Assembly (NCBI GenBank): GCA_013397075.1 | Contig: VWZS01004848.1 | Coordinates: 566,877 to 630,876, forward strand | Direction: 5' to 3' | From: Rhabdornis inornatus | Taxonomy: Eukaryota > Chordata > Aves > Passeriformes > Rhabdornithidae | DNA: 64,000 nucleotides | Part shown: in pieces, positions 26,645 to 38,471 of the stretch | Layout: every line of letters begins with the position of its first letter | Position numbering within the stretch: position 1 is the stretch's first letter | Position numbers and translations under genes: made by a program | The notes under the pieces: model-generated | Databases searched by the model: none | The model's input: only the letters and a program-made list of their open reading frames with translations | Told to the model about the DNA's origin: nothing

Positions 26645-27115
26645 TTTTGGCTCTGCTTAGCTGGTCAGGAACAACATGGACCTGTTGGATTAAGTGTAGA
26701 TAAGGGCCACAAAGATTGTCAGAAGGCTGGACCACCTCTCCTATGGGAAAGGGCTGGGAGAGTTGGAGTTGTTCAAGCTGAGAAAGAGAAGGCTCTGGGG
26801 AGACCTTATATTGTTAATTATTTAATTATTGGAAGGCTGGGGAGGCCTTCCAGTAATTAAAGAAATTTCCAATTTCTTTCAATAAGAAAGAAATTTCAGG
26901 GCAGACTCTTAAGCAGGGTAGGTTCCAATGGGACCAGAGGCAATGTGTGCTTAACCTGAGAGTAGATTTAGATTAAACAGAGGGAAAAATTTTTACAATG
27001 AGGATGGTGAAACACTAAGAAGAGGTTACACAGATGGGTGGTGGATACCCCATCTCTGAAAACTTTGAAGATGAGGTTGGACCCAGCTCTGAGCAACCTG
27101 ACCTGATGGAATATG
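26645..27115 (+). mobile_element. CR1 LINE fragment, plus strand, 3' end missing
   Basis: Recognisable CR1 blocks are GGGCCACAAAGATTGTCAGA, GGCTGGACCACCTCTCCTAT, GAAGGCTCTGGGGAGACC, GTGGTGGATACCCCATCTC and CTCTGAGCAACCTGACCTG. Both the 5' end and the octamer tail are absent. A hairpin-bearing AT-rich segment (about 26812-26898) interrupts the family sequence just after the AGACCTTA block, so it is probably a later insertion or local rearrangement. No frame is intact. Confidence 0.85.
26822..26860. repeat. Long hairpin inside the CR1 copy
   Basis: TTAATTATTGGAAGGC (26822-26837) and GCCTTCCAGTAATTAA (26845-26860) form a 16-bp stem with a single G-T type mismatch around a 7-nt loop (TGGGGAG). 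It is followed immediately by repeated GAAATTTC motifs. This is not part of CR1 as I know it. Confidence 0.8.
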
Positions 27116-27321
27116 ATCACTGTAATTCATGCCAGAATAATTGTTTCTGTGGTGACCTTGTGATCTGGATCAGAGCATCACTCTAGTTTGAAAATTGTAA
27201 TAAAATATGCCAACAAATTGTCTGAGCATGGATTGTTTCCCTGATTTTATTCATAGCCCAGATGCACAAGTGGAGATGGTGCCATAGCATCAGTGAAGCA
27301 TCAAGAACACCTGAAGGTGCT

Positions 27322-27735
27322 TGTCATGGCTTAAATTCAGCCAGCAACTAAGCACCCCACAGCCACTCACTTACTGACCAACAGTGGGGTGAAGGAGGAA
27401 ATTGGAGGAGTAAAAGTGAGAAAACTTGTGTGTTGAGATAAAGATGGTTTAACAGGTGAAGCAAAAGCTGCATACACAAGCAAATCAAAACAAGAGAATA
27501 ACTCACTGCTTCTCAAGGGCAGGCAGGTGTTCAGCCATCTCCAGGAAAGCAGGGCTCCTTCAAATGTCATGTTTACTCCTGAAGACAAATGCCACCACTT
27601 CAAACTTCCCATCCATTTCTGCTTCTTCCCTCAGTTTTGTATGTTGAGCATGATGCCAGATTCTATAGAATATCCCTTTGGTCTGTTGGTGTCAGCTATC
27701 CCGGCTGTGTCACCTCTTGGGAGAGACAAATGTTA
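27322..27735 (+). mobile_element. Avian ERV-type LTR, 5' part only
   Basis: It starts with TGTCATGGCTTAAATTCAGC and continues through AGCACCCCACAGCCACTCAC, GTTGAGATAAAGATGGTTTA, AGGTGTTCAGCCATCTCCAG and ATAGAATATCCCTTTGGTC. This matches a widespread avian LTR family that I cannot name with certainty (probably ERVL-like). The family sequence breaks off after the CTGTGTCACCTC block, so the copy lacks its 3' third. No retroviral internal sequence is attached. The related copy at 45584-46187 keeps the missing 3' part. Confidence 0.8.
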
Positions 27736-28560
27736 GTGGTTAATGACTCAAACAATTGACCATTTGCAAAAGCAGCAAGCAGTGCTTTGCTGAGGTTTGC
27801 AGGGTCACAGCCCAGGGGCAGAGGGGGTGAGCACCCATCACCGGGGGCTACAAGCTGGGGTTTGGGCCACATCTGGAAGAGACCAATTAGAAGAAAATCC
27901 TGTGAGGTGGGATAATGCTGTTGTACCATGACAATGACCTGCCTTACAGAAGTGCCTCAGCTGTGAAAACTCCCCTTGGGGGAAGTACTGGGACATTCAC
28001 ACATAGGACTTCCTCCCTTCTGATGGGCCATAACTGGCTCAGCTACACTGGCATGAGAAGGAGCTGCTTGCTGTGTCTTGGAAGGTGTCATAAACCATCA
28101 AAGACACCTGAAGCACCTCCAGACTCATTTCTGGGGCTTTCCACAAGAGGACTGGGCATGGCAAGCAGTGTTGCAGCTGACAGTGTAAAAGTCCCCCCCA
28201 CAGGGAAGGTACCTGGGTGTTTCTTTGCAAACCTAAGCTATATTAACCCACTGAACTTTGTGGTTTGGGTCTCCATACCCAACAGATCAAGGCTGCGACT
28301 ATCATTTTAAAAAATGGACATCAAACTTGGAAAAAGCAAGTCTCACTGCTTATTCCATGCATAGTGATACCTTTCCTCCCTACTATCCCTCCACTCTTAA
28401 CCTTTCTTTCTCCTTTTCCTTATAAATTTTCTGAAGTGTTATTTTTATGCTTTTATATTGTTATATTTCTAAAGATAATAAAAAATATTACTTCATCTCC
28501 TTTCCATCACAGCTAAATTGTTGTAAAATAAACCCTACATATGTTTTTTTTTCTTTTTAG
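27736..28560 (+). mobile_element. Probable second LTR or ERV-derived block
   Basis: GC-richer than its surroundings, this block begins TGTTAGTGGT right where the preceding LTR breaks. It includes GACCAATTAGAAG, GGCATGAGAAGGAGCTGCTT and AGGCTGCGACTATCATTTTA, and it ends in AT-rich DNA with an AATAAA-like run near 28484. The sequence feel, a TG start and a polyadenylation-like end fit an avian ERV LTR, but the family and both borders are uncertain. Plus-strand frames of 131 and 83 codons lie inside it, and neither resembles a gag, pol or env protein. Confidence 0.45.
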
Positions 28561-28595
28561 ATATTTATTTGTTTATTTTAAAATACATAAACATT

Positions 28596-28870
28596 TGTTG
28601 CGATAATAAGCGATGTAGGGACCCCAGGCAGGTGCAAAGCAGTGCTCCTTATTTCCAAAAGGCAGGCCTTTTTAAGCAGTTAGCTGGTTATCAGTTTACA
28701 TAGTTTTAAGGCACAACAACAATACAACAATTCAGTGTTGTTTCACTCTAATTGCCCCAAGGGAAAGTCCAATCATTGGTCAGAAGCAAGTGTTCATGTA
28801 ATTCTCAATATCAGAAGTTAGAGAGTCTGAGTACTACAAAGCTTAGAGAAATGCTGGTATCAGCCTTGCT
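28596..28870 (-). mobile_element. Probable LTR, minus strand
   Basis: On the minus strand this reads GGACTTTCCCTTGGGGCAAT, then a TATA-like CTTAAAAAGGCC, then ATAAGGAGCACTGCTTTGCA, GCCTGGGGTCCCTACATCGC and a terminal TTATCGCAACA. That is a promoter, a U5-like end and a closing CA. This order is typical of a retroviral LTR. The 5' border (right side, plus coordinates) is not clear. No internal region or primer-binding site is seen. Confidence 0.5.
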
Positions 28871-30339
28871 GTTACCCTCTTGAGGTTTACTGGTGAGATA
28901 ATAAAAATTGCTAGTTATTGCACTAGTGATGAAAACTGCTTGTGAAAATTAAAAGGAATGAGAAAAAGAAATTTTGCCATTTAAATGCTACAGTGGCATT
29001 TTCTTTTATGCAATGTCCTTAATAACATAGTTGAGACATATACTGACATAATATATTTGATATTTCAACTGCTGAGAAGAAATAGTATTCCTCATCCTAT
29101 GAAGATTCACTGTATAGAAGAATACAGAAGAATATACAGAAGAATAGCAGGGTGTTTTGGGACGTGTCTTTTCCAATGCTGCTTTAGAGTATAGGCACAA
29201 ATGTTCTCTGTCACACTTCACTCTGAAACAACAGGTAAAAACTCTCATTTGAGAATAAACAGGAATGTTTATCCAGCAAGCTTCTACCAACTGAATGCTG
29301 TTAACAGGTTTCTCATATTCAAGCTTCCTTTCTTGAGTTTTAACTACCTAGAGAATTTTATAGAGTTGATAGTTACAGTAAGGAGTCTTACAGGTGTATT
29401 CTTACCTACAGGGTGCTGTGCAGCTTATTTCCATTTGTATTTGTCAAAGTTGGTCTTAATGCCCTGGCCTTTGAGGACATCATCTTCACAGCTGATCTAG
29501 TGCTTTTATAACACCACTGAAAATTATATTTACTGCATTAAAAGTATTCTATTTTGAATTTACTTTGATAATTATGTTTTTTAATTTTTCTTACTAATTT
29601 AATTATTTTTATAAGGCTCAAGGCTGATACAAATATCTGTGGGTGATTGTTCAGAGCAGAGCCACAGCCACAGAGGAGGTGCAGAGGATGGACTTGGACA
29701 AGCTTCAGTTTCTGCTTTCTGAAGGAAGCCTCTCTTATGAGGGCTGAGGCTGAATCAACATATACTGATGTTTGCTCATCAGCCACAGCTATTTTTTCGT
29801 AAACAGGCACTTATTTTTTCATAAGAGGAATTTAATTTTCAGTCCACCATAGACACTTTTTTAAAATTCTAAATATATCTACAAAACAAAATTCATTTGA
29901 GACATGATTAATGAAATCCAACACGTGCCTTGGTTTAATTTTGGCAATCATCTTATAGTCACAGTGTTTAACTGATTCTTATTACCCCTGATACACATTT
30001 TAATGTGACAGGAGGGGTGGTAGCAGGGTAATTGCAGGTTTTTTCCTAAAATTATCAGTTTTCATGTATTATTCTTGCTTATCTTGCATGTTGCTGCATA
30101 CATGCCATATCTTGGACTACCGCTCACTTCTCAGCACTGGGTACAAGCATTCTGCCTATGCCCACAATTTTATTTTCCCCTGAAGTTAACCATATCATTT
30201 CGTGGGCACTGTAAATAGAGGCAAGGGAGGAAAAAATCTGCCTACAAGACTTTATCAGAGGAAGCCTAGAGAAGTACCTCAGCACACTGAAATGCAGTCA
30301 CTCCTGCCTTAAAGCTCCCACTGAGATCTGAAATCAGTC

Positions 30340-30640
30340 AATGCTGCCAGAAATTGATATGGAGGGAAGCAGCAGCTCTCCCTGAGAGAGTGAATGGAGC
30401 AGCTCCCCCTCCCCTGAGCTCAGCAGCAACAGGCAGGAACTGCCTCTTGCAATAATGAGCTGTTTCTCTGAATCCGAGCTCGGCAAGATCCCACGACTTC
30501 TGCCTTGCACTAAAGCTGGGAGTCTGCCGAGAGGGAGCCACACCACCTCATCAGGAATCTGTGGGGTGGGGGAGCAGGGGCAGGGCTGGGCAGGTGTGGT
30601 GACAGAGCCTGCAGCAGCCTGAAGACCACTGTCATTAGCA
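30340..30640. promoter_or_regulatory. GC-rich patch with CpGs and a G-quadruplex motif
   Basis: Base composition rises sharply above the AT-rich flanks. CpG dinucleotides are retained (for example ATCCGAGCTCGGCA, CCACGACTTC and TGCCGAGAGG). A five-tract G-quadruplex-capable run lies at 30563-30590. Such islands in bird DNA are often promoters, enhancers or old GC-rich repeats. Two minus-strand frames (70 and 67 codons) reflect the lack of A/T-rich stops. No TATA box or exon is tied to it. Confidence 0.35.
30563..30590 (+). other. G-quadruplex-capable motif
   Basis: Five G tracts (GGGG, GGGGG, GGGG, GGG, GGG) are separated by loops of 1, 4, 2 and 2 nt, which satisfies the standard four-tract rule with short loops. 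Folding in vivo is inference. Confidence 0.8.
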
Positions 30641-30889
30641 GAAAGAGAGGCACAGAACCCACGGTCACAGGCACCACCAAAATCAGAAAAGAGGTGAAAG
30701 AAAGATTAAGTGGGAGAAAATATTTTTAAGAATTACTATGATAAAGAGGAAGAACAAATTTGGAATATATCTGGATCACACCGGCTTACTAGAACAGAAA
30801 ATCTTTCTAGACAGCTTGTCAACAGCATTACTCTGGAAGGGCGTTGCTGATGTGTTATAGATCACAGATCACTAATGATTTCTAAAACA

Positions 30890-31460
30890 TTTCATTTGAT
30901 TCTCCTTTCATGACTGTCATTGTCCCTCGCCAACGTTTAATTGACGCTATCTTTTCATAACCAGATGATCTTCATTAGAAACAAAGTGAAAACATAAAGA
31001 TAATACCAAAGAAGGACCTCCGGGTGCTCAAAGAACCATTTGATTGATGCATGAAATTGCCATCATATTGTTTTAACTTTTTTTTTTTTCCAAAATAATA
31101 TGTTGGGTTACAGCTTTAAAAATATCAAAAGATGATTACAATATTGCACAGCATCAAAACGGTATTTTCAGATCTGCATAAGAGATTTGCATGCTAAGAG
31201 TATAATCACCAGCAATCCCTTTTTGTACAAGTGGGTGTTCATATTTCCTATATAACTCTCAAACCCTATCTCAAATATTTAAAGTGCTACTTTATTTTGA
31301 ATATGAAGAACTTGGATAAAGCATATCTACAAATAAGATTTGCCTCCCAAGCCATTCATTCTTAGTTGAGCTTCATGTCATCCTCTCCATTCCATTTTGT
31401 TAGTTTTCATTAAAAACAGCTAATTTATAGGCATGATAAAGACAATTCAAGAGAGGGGGG
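30890..31460. promoter_or_regulatory. Putative conserved noncoding element
   Basis: The sequence is not repetitive and lacks long homopolymers except one T run at 31079-31090. It is packed with homeodomain-like and POU-like words such as the perfect octamer ATTTGCAT at 31185-31192, TTGATTGATGCATGAAATTG and CTAATTTATAGGC. That texture is common in vertebrate developmental enhancers inside gene deserts. Conservation cannot be seen from a single sequence, so this is an inference. Confidence 0.25.
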
Positions 31461-33412
31461 GAAAAAGGCCTACAAAGCAAGGCAGATTTTTAAAAAATTA
31501 TACTGGTTTAGTATTTCATTATGAAATGTTCTATTAAGTAGGCCCCAAAGCATTAATAGTCTCTGAGGTTTTGTTTCCTTCCTGTCTGGCTTTAAAAGAC
31601 TTAATGAGCCTAGAACAACATGTTTTAAAATGATCTCCCTCTCCCAGCTAAACATCTTCAAGAAAATATGCTGGAAATGCAAAATATTGTGAGCTGTTCT
31701 CTCTGAAATTCAGCACTACACTTTGAAATATGTAATACAGTAATTGCCTCAAGGATGACAAGAGAAGGATAGCTACAAATGTTGTTAATTGAGATTACCA
31801 TTCACCACAAAACACTTTTTCAATTTACAATTTCTTCATGCTCCTCATGCCCCCAAAGGACAGAGCTGTCCTTCTCTCTTGGCATTTGTCTGTTGTCACA
31901 AATCTAGAACACAGGACCTTTCCTTTCTATTTTTTTCTCTTTTCTTTTATTTTTCCTTTTCCTTTCTCAGAGTATGCTGCAATAATCTTTATCCTTCCTA
32001 GGTATCCAAATTTGGGAAAGTGATTACAATACAGCAAGAGTCTTGTAAGTCAGATTTTCAGACCAAGTAAAATAGAGAACTACCCCTACATTAATAAAGC
32101 ACTACTCCAGAAATAGCTTCAAGCTTAACTGTGCAAAAGATTTACTGTGTATTTTAGGAAGAACCATTTTCCTCAGTGTCATGCTTTGCCATAGATTAAT
32201 AAAGACTCCCTGGTATTTGCTAACCTGTGATTTCAAACCACTGTCATCTAAAAATGCAACCCACCTGGAATTATTTAACTGTCAAAAAAAATTATGTCTG
32301 GACTGCCTAGGACAGTGTTCTACAATGACACCTTCATTTAAATAAATAGACAACTCTAGTAAAGACAGATGAAGTCTATGAATAGCTACAATCAGCTAAA
32401 TACTTAACTGTCTCTGCAAGACAGTTTTTTTTTTTCTATTGTCTAAATATCTACAAGATGATCCTGAAGCTTAGTGGATCCCATAGTATTTATGAGTAAT
32501 AATGATAAACCTATTTGGAATAAGAAATATTTCACTTTAAGCTCATACACAGTGTATAGCTAGGCTGATTTTCTCTAGCTTAGAAAAGGAAAAGGAAGGA
32601 ACTACCTCACGTCATAGCTAACAATCACAAGCTTTTTGTTGCATTAAGTCAAATGAAATCTTCAGTCTTGTTCTCACCGTCAGTCCTTCTCCCCTTTCCT
32701 AAAGCAAAGTGTTTTCTGCCTTCCCTAGAGCTGCCCTTTGTCTCTTCTCCTTGCTCTTTAACATGAAAATTCTCAGCTGGAATCAACAGCAGATGTGAAG
32801 AATTAAGCACACTGCAAGGAACAGGAACAACATTTGAACTACTGCTGCTGCTTTATTCTTGCCTCGCCTGTGTAAATGCTTTTGGCTCAGACAAAAACAA
32901 CCAAGTTTTTCGATGTTACCAGCTAGTTGGCCGTAGAGCTGCAGTGCAAAAATCACAAAATCTTTTGCCAATCAATTGAAATAGGTTTGACAAATTCCAT
33001 GAGCAAATGTGTAATATGCCTGTTCAATGCATGTGTTTATTGCATAATTTAACATGAACACTCATTGCATTTTAAAGAACAGAAAATAGTGAGAAAAAAA
33101 CACAGTGCCAAAAAAGCTTTAATGGTAAAGTCATTGAAGCTATGCTGGTCAGCTGCCAGTAGACAGAGGAGAAAGGACAATCACAGGACAACTTGATTTG
33201 AGAGAACTGATGGGAAGAGGCATGGTGAGGTGGGTATTTGAGTTTTCTAATCCCTGAAGTCTCTGTGTGTCTTACTCCATCCTCTTTCTACATAGAGTTC
33301 GAACCATATTGATTGATTCTTCTTTTATATATGTTGGATCTAATTCAAAACTGAAAGAACTCTAAGGAAATTATACCTGATCCTGTGGAATAAAGCATAT
33401 TCTGTCATAGGA

Positions 33413-33436
33413 AATATATATATATATATATATATA
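33413..33436. repeat. (TA)n microsatellite
   Basis: Twelve TA/AT dinucleotides without interruption. Likely polymorphic and able to extrude a cruciform. Confidence 0.95.
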
Positions 33437-34715
33437 ACAGAACTGTTGTAGCTCCCACATAACTCTCTACCAAAATAAGTCCTAAGGATACACTAAGCCT
33501 GGACAGGGCCTGTGCAATCTCCAGCACCATTTTGGAACCTCTGTAACAATTGTGACAGAGAGCTATCTCCTCTTTTTACAGCTTTACATACTTTATACCC
33601 CATATTTTTCTCTGCTTTTCCCCTCCTTCTTCAAAATAATTTCCCTTATTTAAAATTTGAAAGTAGTGTTCATAAATATGTCTATCAGTTTAAATAATAA
33701 ACTCAATGATTAATGTGAGTTGTTGGACAGATTAGTTTTCAGTTATGTTGTTGACTTTCTGACATTTTTTCAGAGAAATATAAGACAGCTGAAGTCTTTA
33801 ACGGTTTTTATTTAATTAATACTTGTTATGATGTTTTGTAGTAATCTTAGCAGCCAGTAAATTGCTCTTACAACAAAAATATGTAACAAAGAGAGTTATA
33901 TGACAAAGAAGAGGATATATTTATGCACAGAAAAATAAGTAATGTGTCATCAATGTTTTATGAATAGCTTGCAGTATATTTAGACCGTACATTTAGAGAA
34001 CTGATGTGCAACAAATTCTTTGCACAAAATCTCCTTATACTTTCTTAATTACAGTTTCTAAAAAATACCTTCTTACTTCTTGGGCTGAAATGAGACTGAA
34101 AATAAGAGTAATGAAAAAATTCAATCTTCACTAGAAGGATAAAAATGTCATCATTGTGTAGGAGTCAAATGTATATTTTCAAGTGTTCAGTTTAGTCAGA
34201 CTGTATAATGACTGGTACTGCTACGAAAAAAAATAGTCATGGTTTCTGGAATATTTGTGTGTATTCTTCTGCAAGACATTTACATGAGTTCTACAAATAA
34301 TTCTTACTAAAATACCCACACATGGTATGTATAAAATCAACAAATATTATCAGAGGGCTGTAAAATGGTCTACTCTGGTATACTAAAAGAGTTACACTCA
34401 TTTTGCTCACAAAAAACCTAAGTTGAAAAGTAATAAGGAGATAATTTGATCACAGTGAATCAGTAGCTGAATGGCAAGAAAAGACTAGATATCAAAAGTT
34501 CTAGAGATCAAATCTTCATACTGTAATGAAAAAACCCCATCTTTATACAAGTTCACTAGGGAACATCAGATAGCTAGATGAAATTTTGTGTGTATAGCAT
34601 ACAACAGGTGAATGCTAAGTAATCAAACATGCCACAAAATTCTAACTATACAAGTTTGTTTCCATAATGTGTAAAGTATAGAAATAGGCCATCTTTTTCA
34701 GGAGATTTAACAATT

Positions 34716-35130
34716 CATAGAATCCCAGGAGGGTTTGAGTTGGAAGGGACCTTAAAGATCACCGAGTTCCAACCCCCCCTGCCATGGGCAGGGACGCCTT
34801 CCACTAGACCAGGTTGCTCAAAAGTCCCATCCAATCTGGCCTTGAACAGCCTCAGGGACGGGGCATCCAAAACCTCTCTAGGCAATCTGTTCCAATGTCT
34901 TACCCCTCTCAGTGAAAAATATCTTCCTAACATCAAATAAAACATTCTCTCAGTTGAAAGTCATTCCCTTGTTCTATCACTACATACTGTTTTACACAGT
35001 CCATCTCCAGCTTTCTTGTAGCTTTAGGTAGCTGCCCTAAGGTGTCTCCAGAGCCTTCTCTTCTCCAGCCTGAAGAAACCCAAGTCCTTCACACTGTCTT
35101 CATAGGAGAGGTGCTCAACCATTAGAAGGC
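34716..35130 (-). mobile_element. CR1 LINE 3' end, relatively well preserved
   Basis: On the plus strand the element begins with the reverse complement of the CR1 3' terminus (TCATAGAATCCCAGGAGGGT). It continues through TTGGAAGGGACCTTAAAGAT, CCATGGGCAGGGACGCCTTC, CACTAGACCAGGTTGCTC, GCAATCTGTTCCAATGTC and CCTTCTCTTCTCCAGCCTGA, stopping near AGGAGAGGTGCTCAACC. It is closer to the remembered family sequence than the copies at 16.1 and 17.9 kb, so it is probably younger. Two short opposite-strand frames (76 and 66 codons) are accidental. Confidence 0.93.
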
Positions 35131-38100
35131 AATTCTGAACACCTTGATGTGATGTGTTTGCAATGTGATAAATTTGCTTGATGACTGTGGTGCATTACCT
35201 TTCAGAGAGTAATACTCTTATACTCACCAACCCTGGTCCTGTGTAGCAAGGGAAATTAAATATTGCTGTCACTAGGGGTACAAATGACAAGGAAAAATAC
35301 ACTGTATACCACTTCAGACATGTATCCATAACCAGTAGGCAACCTCTTTTTCGCAACACTCCTATAGCTACATGATTAATTCTCTTCTAGGTTTTGCTTT
35401 AATACATAACCAGATATCAAAATTGTTCCTTAGGAGTTTGAATAATGTAGGCAAACTAACAACTTTAGTAGAATGTGAATTAAATGAGGACAGTTATACA
35501 CTAACAAAAACTCGCCTGTTAGTGGCTTTTCAGCTTAAAACATTTCTCTGCTCCTGTACTGGCTGTATGATCACACTTCACTGGAAACATGGCAGTGAGA
35601 GGGAGAGCAGAAAGAGATGCTGTTTCTGAAAAGAAATAGTAAATTAGAAAGGGCTTATACTAAACTGAGAAACTGAGAAAAGGAACTAAAAAAATTTAGA
35701 GTTTCGATTGGAAAAGAAAATTAGGTAGACAGAATGTTCCCTCACTCTGTCTCAGACTCTGCTCCTGAGAATGTGTCCCAGAAGATCACCAAAATAAGAT
35801 GCACTTGGTACAAAGGAGATAATTTTCTGTCCAGTGTTTCCTCAGCCTGCAACAGCAACAGAGAAACAGATCGGGCAGACAGGTTTATGCTTATTTCTTA
35901 CGCTAGAAAAGATAGTTTCCTGCTTCCACAAATATTTCAAATAGGCGTATTTGTTATAATAAGGAAGGAAGAAATCAGGAAGTCTTCTTACAGAAGACAA
36001 AGTGACAAAAAGTAACAGTAGAAAATTTTTAAACTCCTGTTATTTTTAATGTCAGATCAAGATTAAAAGTAATACCTAAGACTGAAATATAACAGACCCT
36101 TACAACGTTCTTTGGCAGACACCACAAGAGCAGTGCCACTCAGACCTTCTTGCCTGGCTGGTTTCCCATAGCAGCATATCCCCGAGCCGAGCAGGGCAGG
36201 CAGCAGCTGCCACAGTCCTTCCCTGCACCCCACACTCCCCAAGACTTACCCACAGAGTAGTGCTGATTTCCTAATGCATCATGTGGCCTTTGAACAGACA
36301 AAACTGAAAAATTCTGTATCTAGACTTCAAATCAGGCATACATATAAAAATCTGTCCACACTCCTGTAATATCAAAATTCTCTGCATCTGCATTTCTGAG
36401 AAGAAATTACCCTGGGAACAAACTATCCACTTATTTCTGGTATTTTGACGAGGTTTTTCTCATATGCATTCATGATGAATCTAATATCAGAAGAAAAAAA
36501 GTATTTCTTCTGGAAGTACAAAAGCCAAGAGAGCAATCATTCTCCCCAAGTCCTAAAGAAAAGGTTGGTATATTTCCTCAATTAAAAGAAAATTGCCTTT
36601 TTCCACTATCCTGAAGGCTAAAGCTGACTGTCATGTGTGCTACTTTCTTTGTGCTTTAGCTGGAAAACTCAGCCTCTGTGACTGCCAAGGTAACATCAGC
36701 ATCACTTGGGAAGTAGTAGGAATGAATGCTGCCCTACTTGAGAAGCAGCACTAGATCCCAATCTCTTCCAGCCTCTCAGATGCAGAATGAAAGCAAACCA
36801 TATTCTGCAGGGTCCTTCTAAACCAGGACTCTGTGAGCTGACTCCCATCCTGATGCTTTGTTTAGCCAAACATGAACAGTTTCTGAGCAGCCTCTCTCCC
36901 CTTCCTGCTTCTCCCTGGCTTTGGAAAACTCTGTGTGGTATGGACTGCTGGGAAGCTTGAGCCAGGCCTTGTTTCATACTATATGCAACCTAAGGATATT
37001 TTTCCATGGAAATCATAAATTTATATAGTGTTTGTTTCAGCCCATATATTTTAGATTCTGGAAATAATTGTCCACGGTAGAGATTTGAAAAATGTTTCCT
37101 CAGTTAATCTGAGCCATTTCCATCTGAAGGAAGTGCTACACAATGTAGCTTCAAAGCTGAGCTGCACTTTTCAGCTAAAAATAAAAAAAACCCCAAAACA
37201 TAAAAAACCCAAAACCAACTATAAGAAGGGAAACAGGTAAGGAGTCCATATTGTACTTACATCAACTTTAATTGCAACTCTGGACAAGGTACTATTATTG
37301 CTAAAAATAATACCCTGCTTTGTTTTATGTTGCTTTTATGTTTGAGTCTTGACCTTGACATCAAACACAGGTTTTTTGGGGGTCTTGAGGAATTTTTTTC
37401 TATTAATCCAGTCACACTGAAACTGTCAATTTATAACTTCTACTACTAGCTTTTTAGTCTTGACAAAGGTTATTTTTATTGTTGGTTCCATATAGAAAGT
37501 GCTATTATTTCACATGATAAGTATCAGGATTTTAAAATGTCTTAAATTGCAGTTTTCTGGAACCATAACCATTGATGGAAAATCATAATAAAAAGTCAGA
37601 GTTTTAACAATGTTTTCCTTTACAAGTCTCCATCTCTCATCATTAAAATATTTAGCAGATTCTGAATACTTCCTGCAGCTTGGAGAAAATTCAGCTTTCT
37701 GAACATGGAAATTAAAAATTTGTTGCAAGGAGAGAGACAGTAATTTAGCAAAATGTATCACAAATCATTTTAAGTAACGGCAACAAATGACATGGAACAT
37801 CAGAAATTAGAAGAATTTCATAACATCATGGCCATTTTATGAGCAAATTGGCCCTCTGTGGATCTGTTTACTGACCAGGAAAGAGATATGACAAAAATGA
37901 TCTTTTCATGTCCTTTTAAAATGACAAAAATAAGATAATCTCCAGGTGGTCTTTTTTTGATAAATCACTTTTAAGCTTAGTGGCTACCCTGTGTTGTGTT
38001 CTGACATCTTGACAATAAAAAAAGTGCTTATAATGCTCCTACAGGGTTTGTTCTAAAGCCTTTCCCTACTGTTAAGCAGTAAATCAGTGACTGACAGGAT

Positions 38101-38471
38101 TCCTAACCCACCACCTCCTGCCAGGGTGACATTAAATTTACACCATATACTGCAATCTCCTTCCAGCTACCTAATAAGGACAAGAGAAAAGTCACTTCTA
38201 GTATCCCAGTTCCAAACCCTTGGGCAATTTTCTCACCAAACTCTACTAGTGGAATGTTAGAACGCACCTCACCTCAAAGTGTTGTGACAGTCTGTTAAAA
38301 TTACTCTGCCTTATTCAAAGGTGGAAAAGGGCTTAAAATTCTTGACATATAAATTACTATACAGCATATTATTCAGTTTAGAATATCTGTAAAGGAATGC
38401 ATCTGTGCCTCTATGCCACAGTGTCTATGCTTCTATCTCCCTAACAATACAGAAAATTATGAGGGTTGCAC
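35131..38471. other. Unique sequence without a recognisable gene
   Basis: Open frames reach 93 codons (35734-36015 plus) and are not recognised. A GC-richer patch at about 36120-36260 and a micro-exon-like interval at 36660-36689 are the only items of note. An A/C-rich stretch lies at about 37179-37222. Confidence 0.6.
36660..36689 (+). other. Micro-exon-like 30-nt interval
   Basis: A good acceptor (TACTTTCTTTGTGCTTTAG) is followed by exactly 30 nt, open in phase 0 (LENSASVTAK), and then AAG|GTAACA as donor. Length divisible by three and both splice signals fit a neural-type micro-exon. The peptide is not recognised and chance occurrence is quite possible. Confidence 0.15.

Larger units (their letters stand above)
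28871..34715. other. Unique sequence with two candidate regulatory patches
   Basis: No coding exon is confirmed. The stretch contains the GC-rich patch at 30340-30640 and the putative conserved block at 30890-31460 (entered separately), plus a long pyrimidine tract at about 31918-31969 that ends TTTCTCAG like a splice acceptor. Open frames are under 100 codons. Confidence 0.6.

Noticed and set aside
27915..28310. 131-codon plus-strand frame
   Set aside because: It lies inside the LTR-like block, shows no gag, pol, env or host-protein features, and has no splice or start context.
31918..31969. Strong polypyrimidine tract ending TTTCTCAG as a splice acceptor
   Set aside because: No plausible donor with a convincing open frame follows; probably a simple pyrimidine-rich tract.
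36120..36260. GC-rich patch with a minus-strand GTAAGT donor
   Set aside because: No matching acceptor or open frame was found on the minus strand; too weak to list as an exon.
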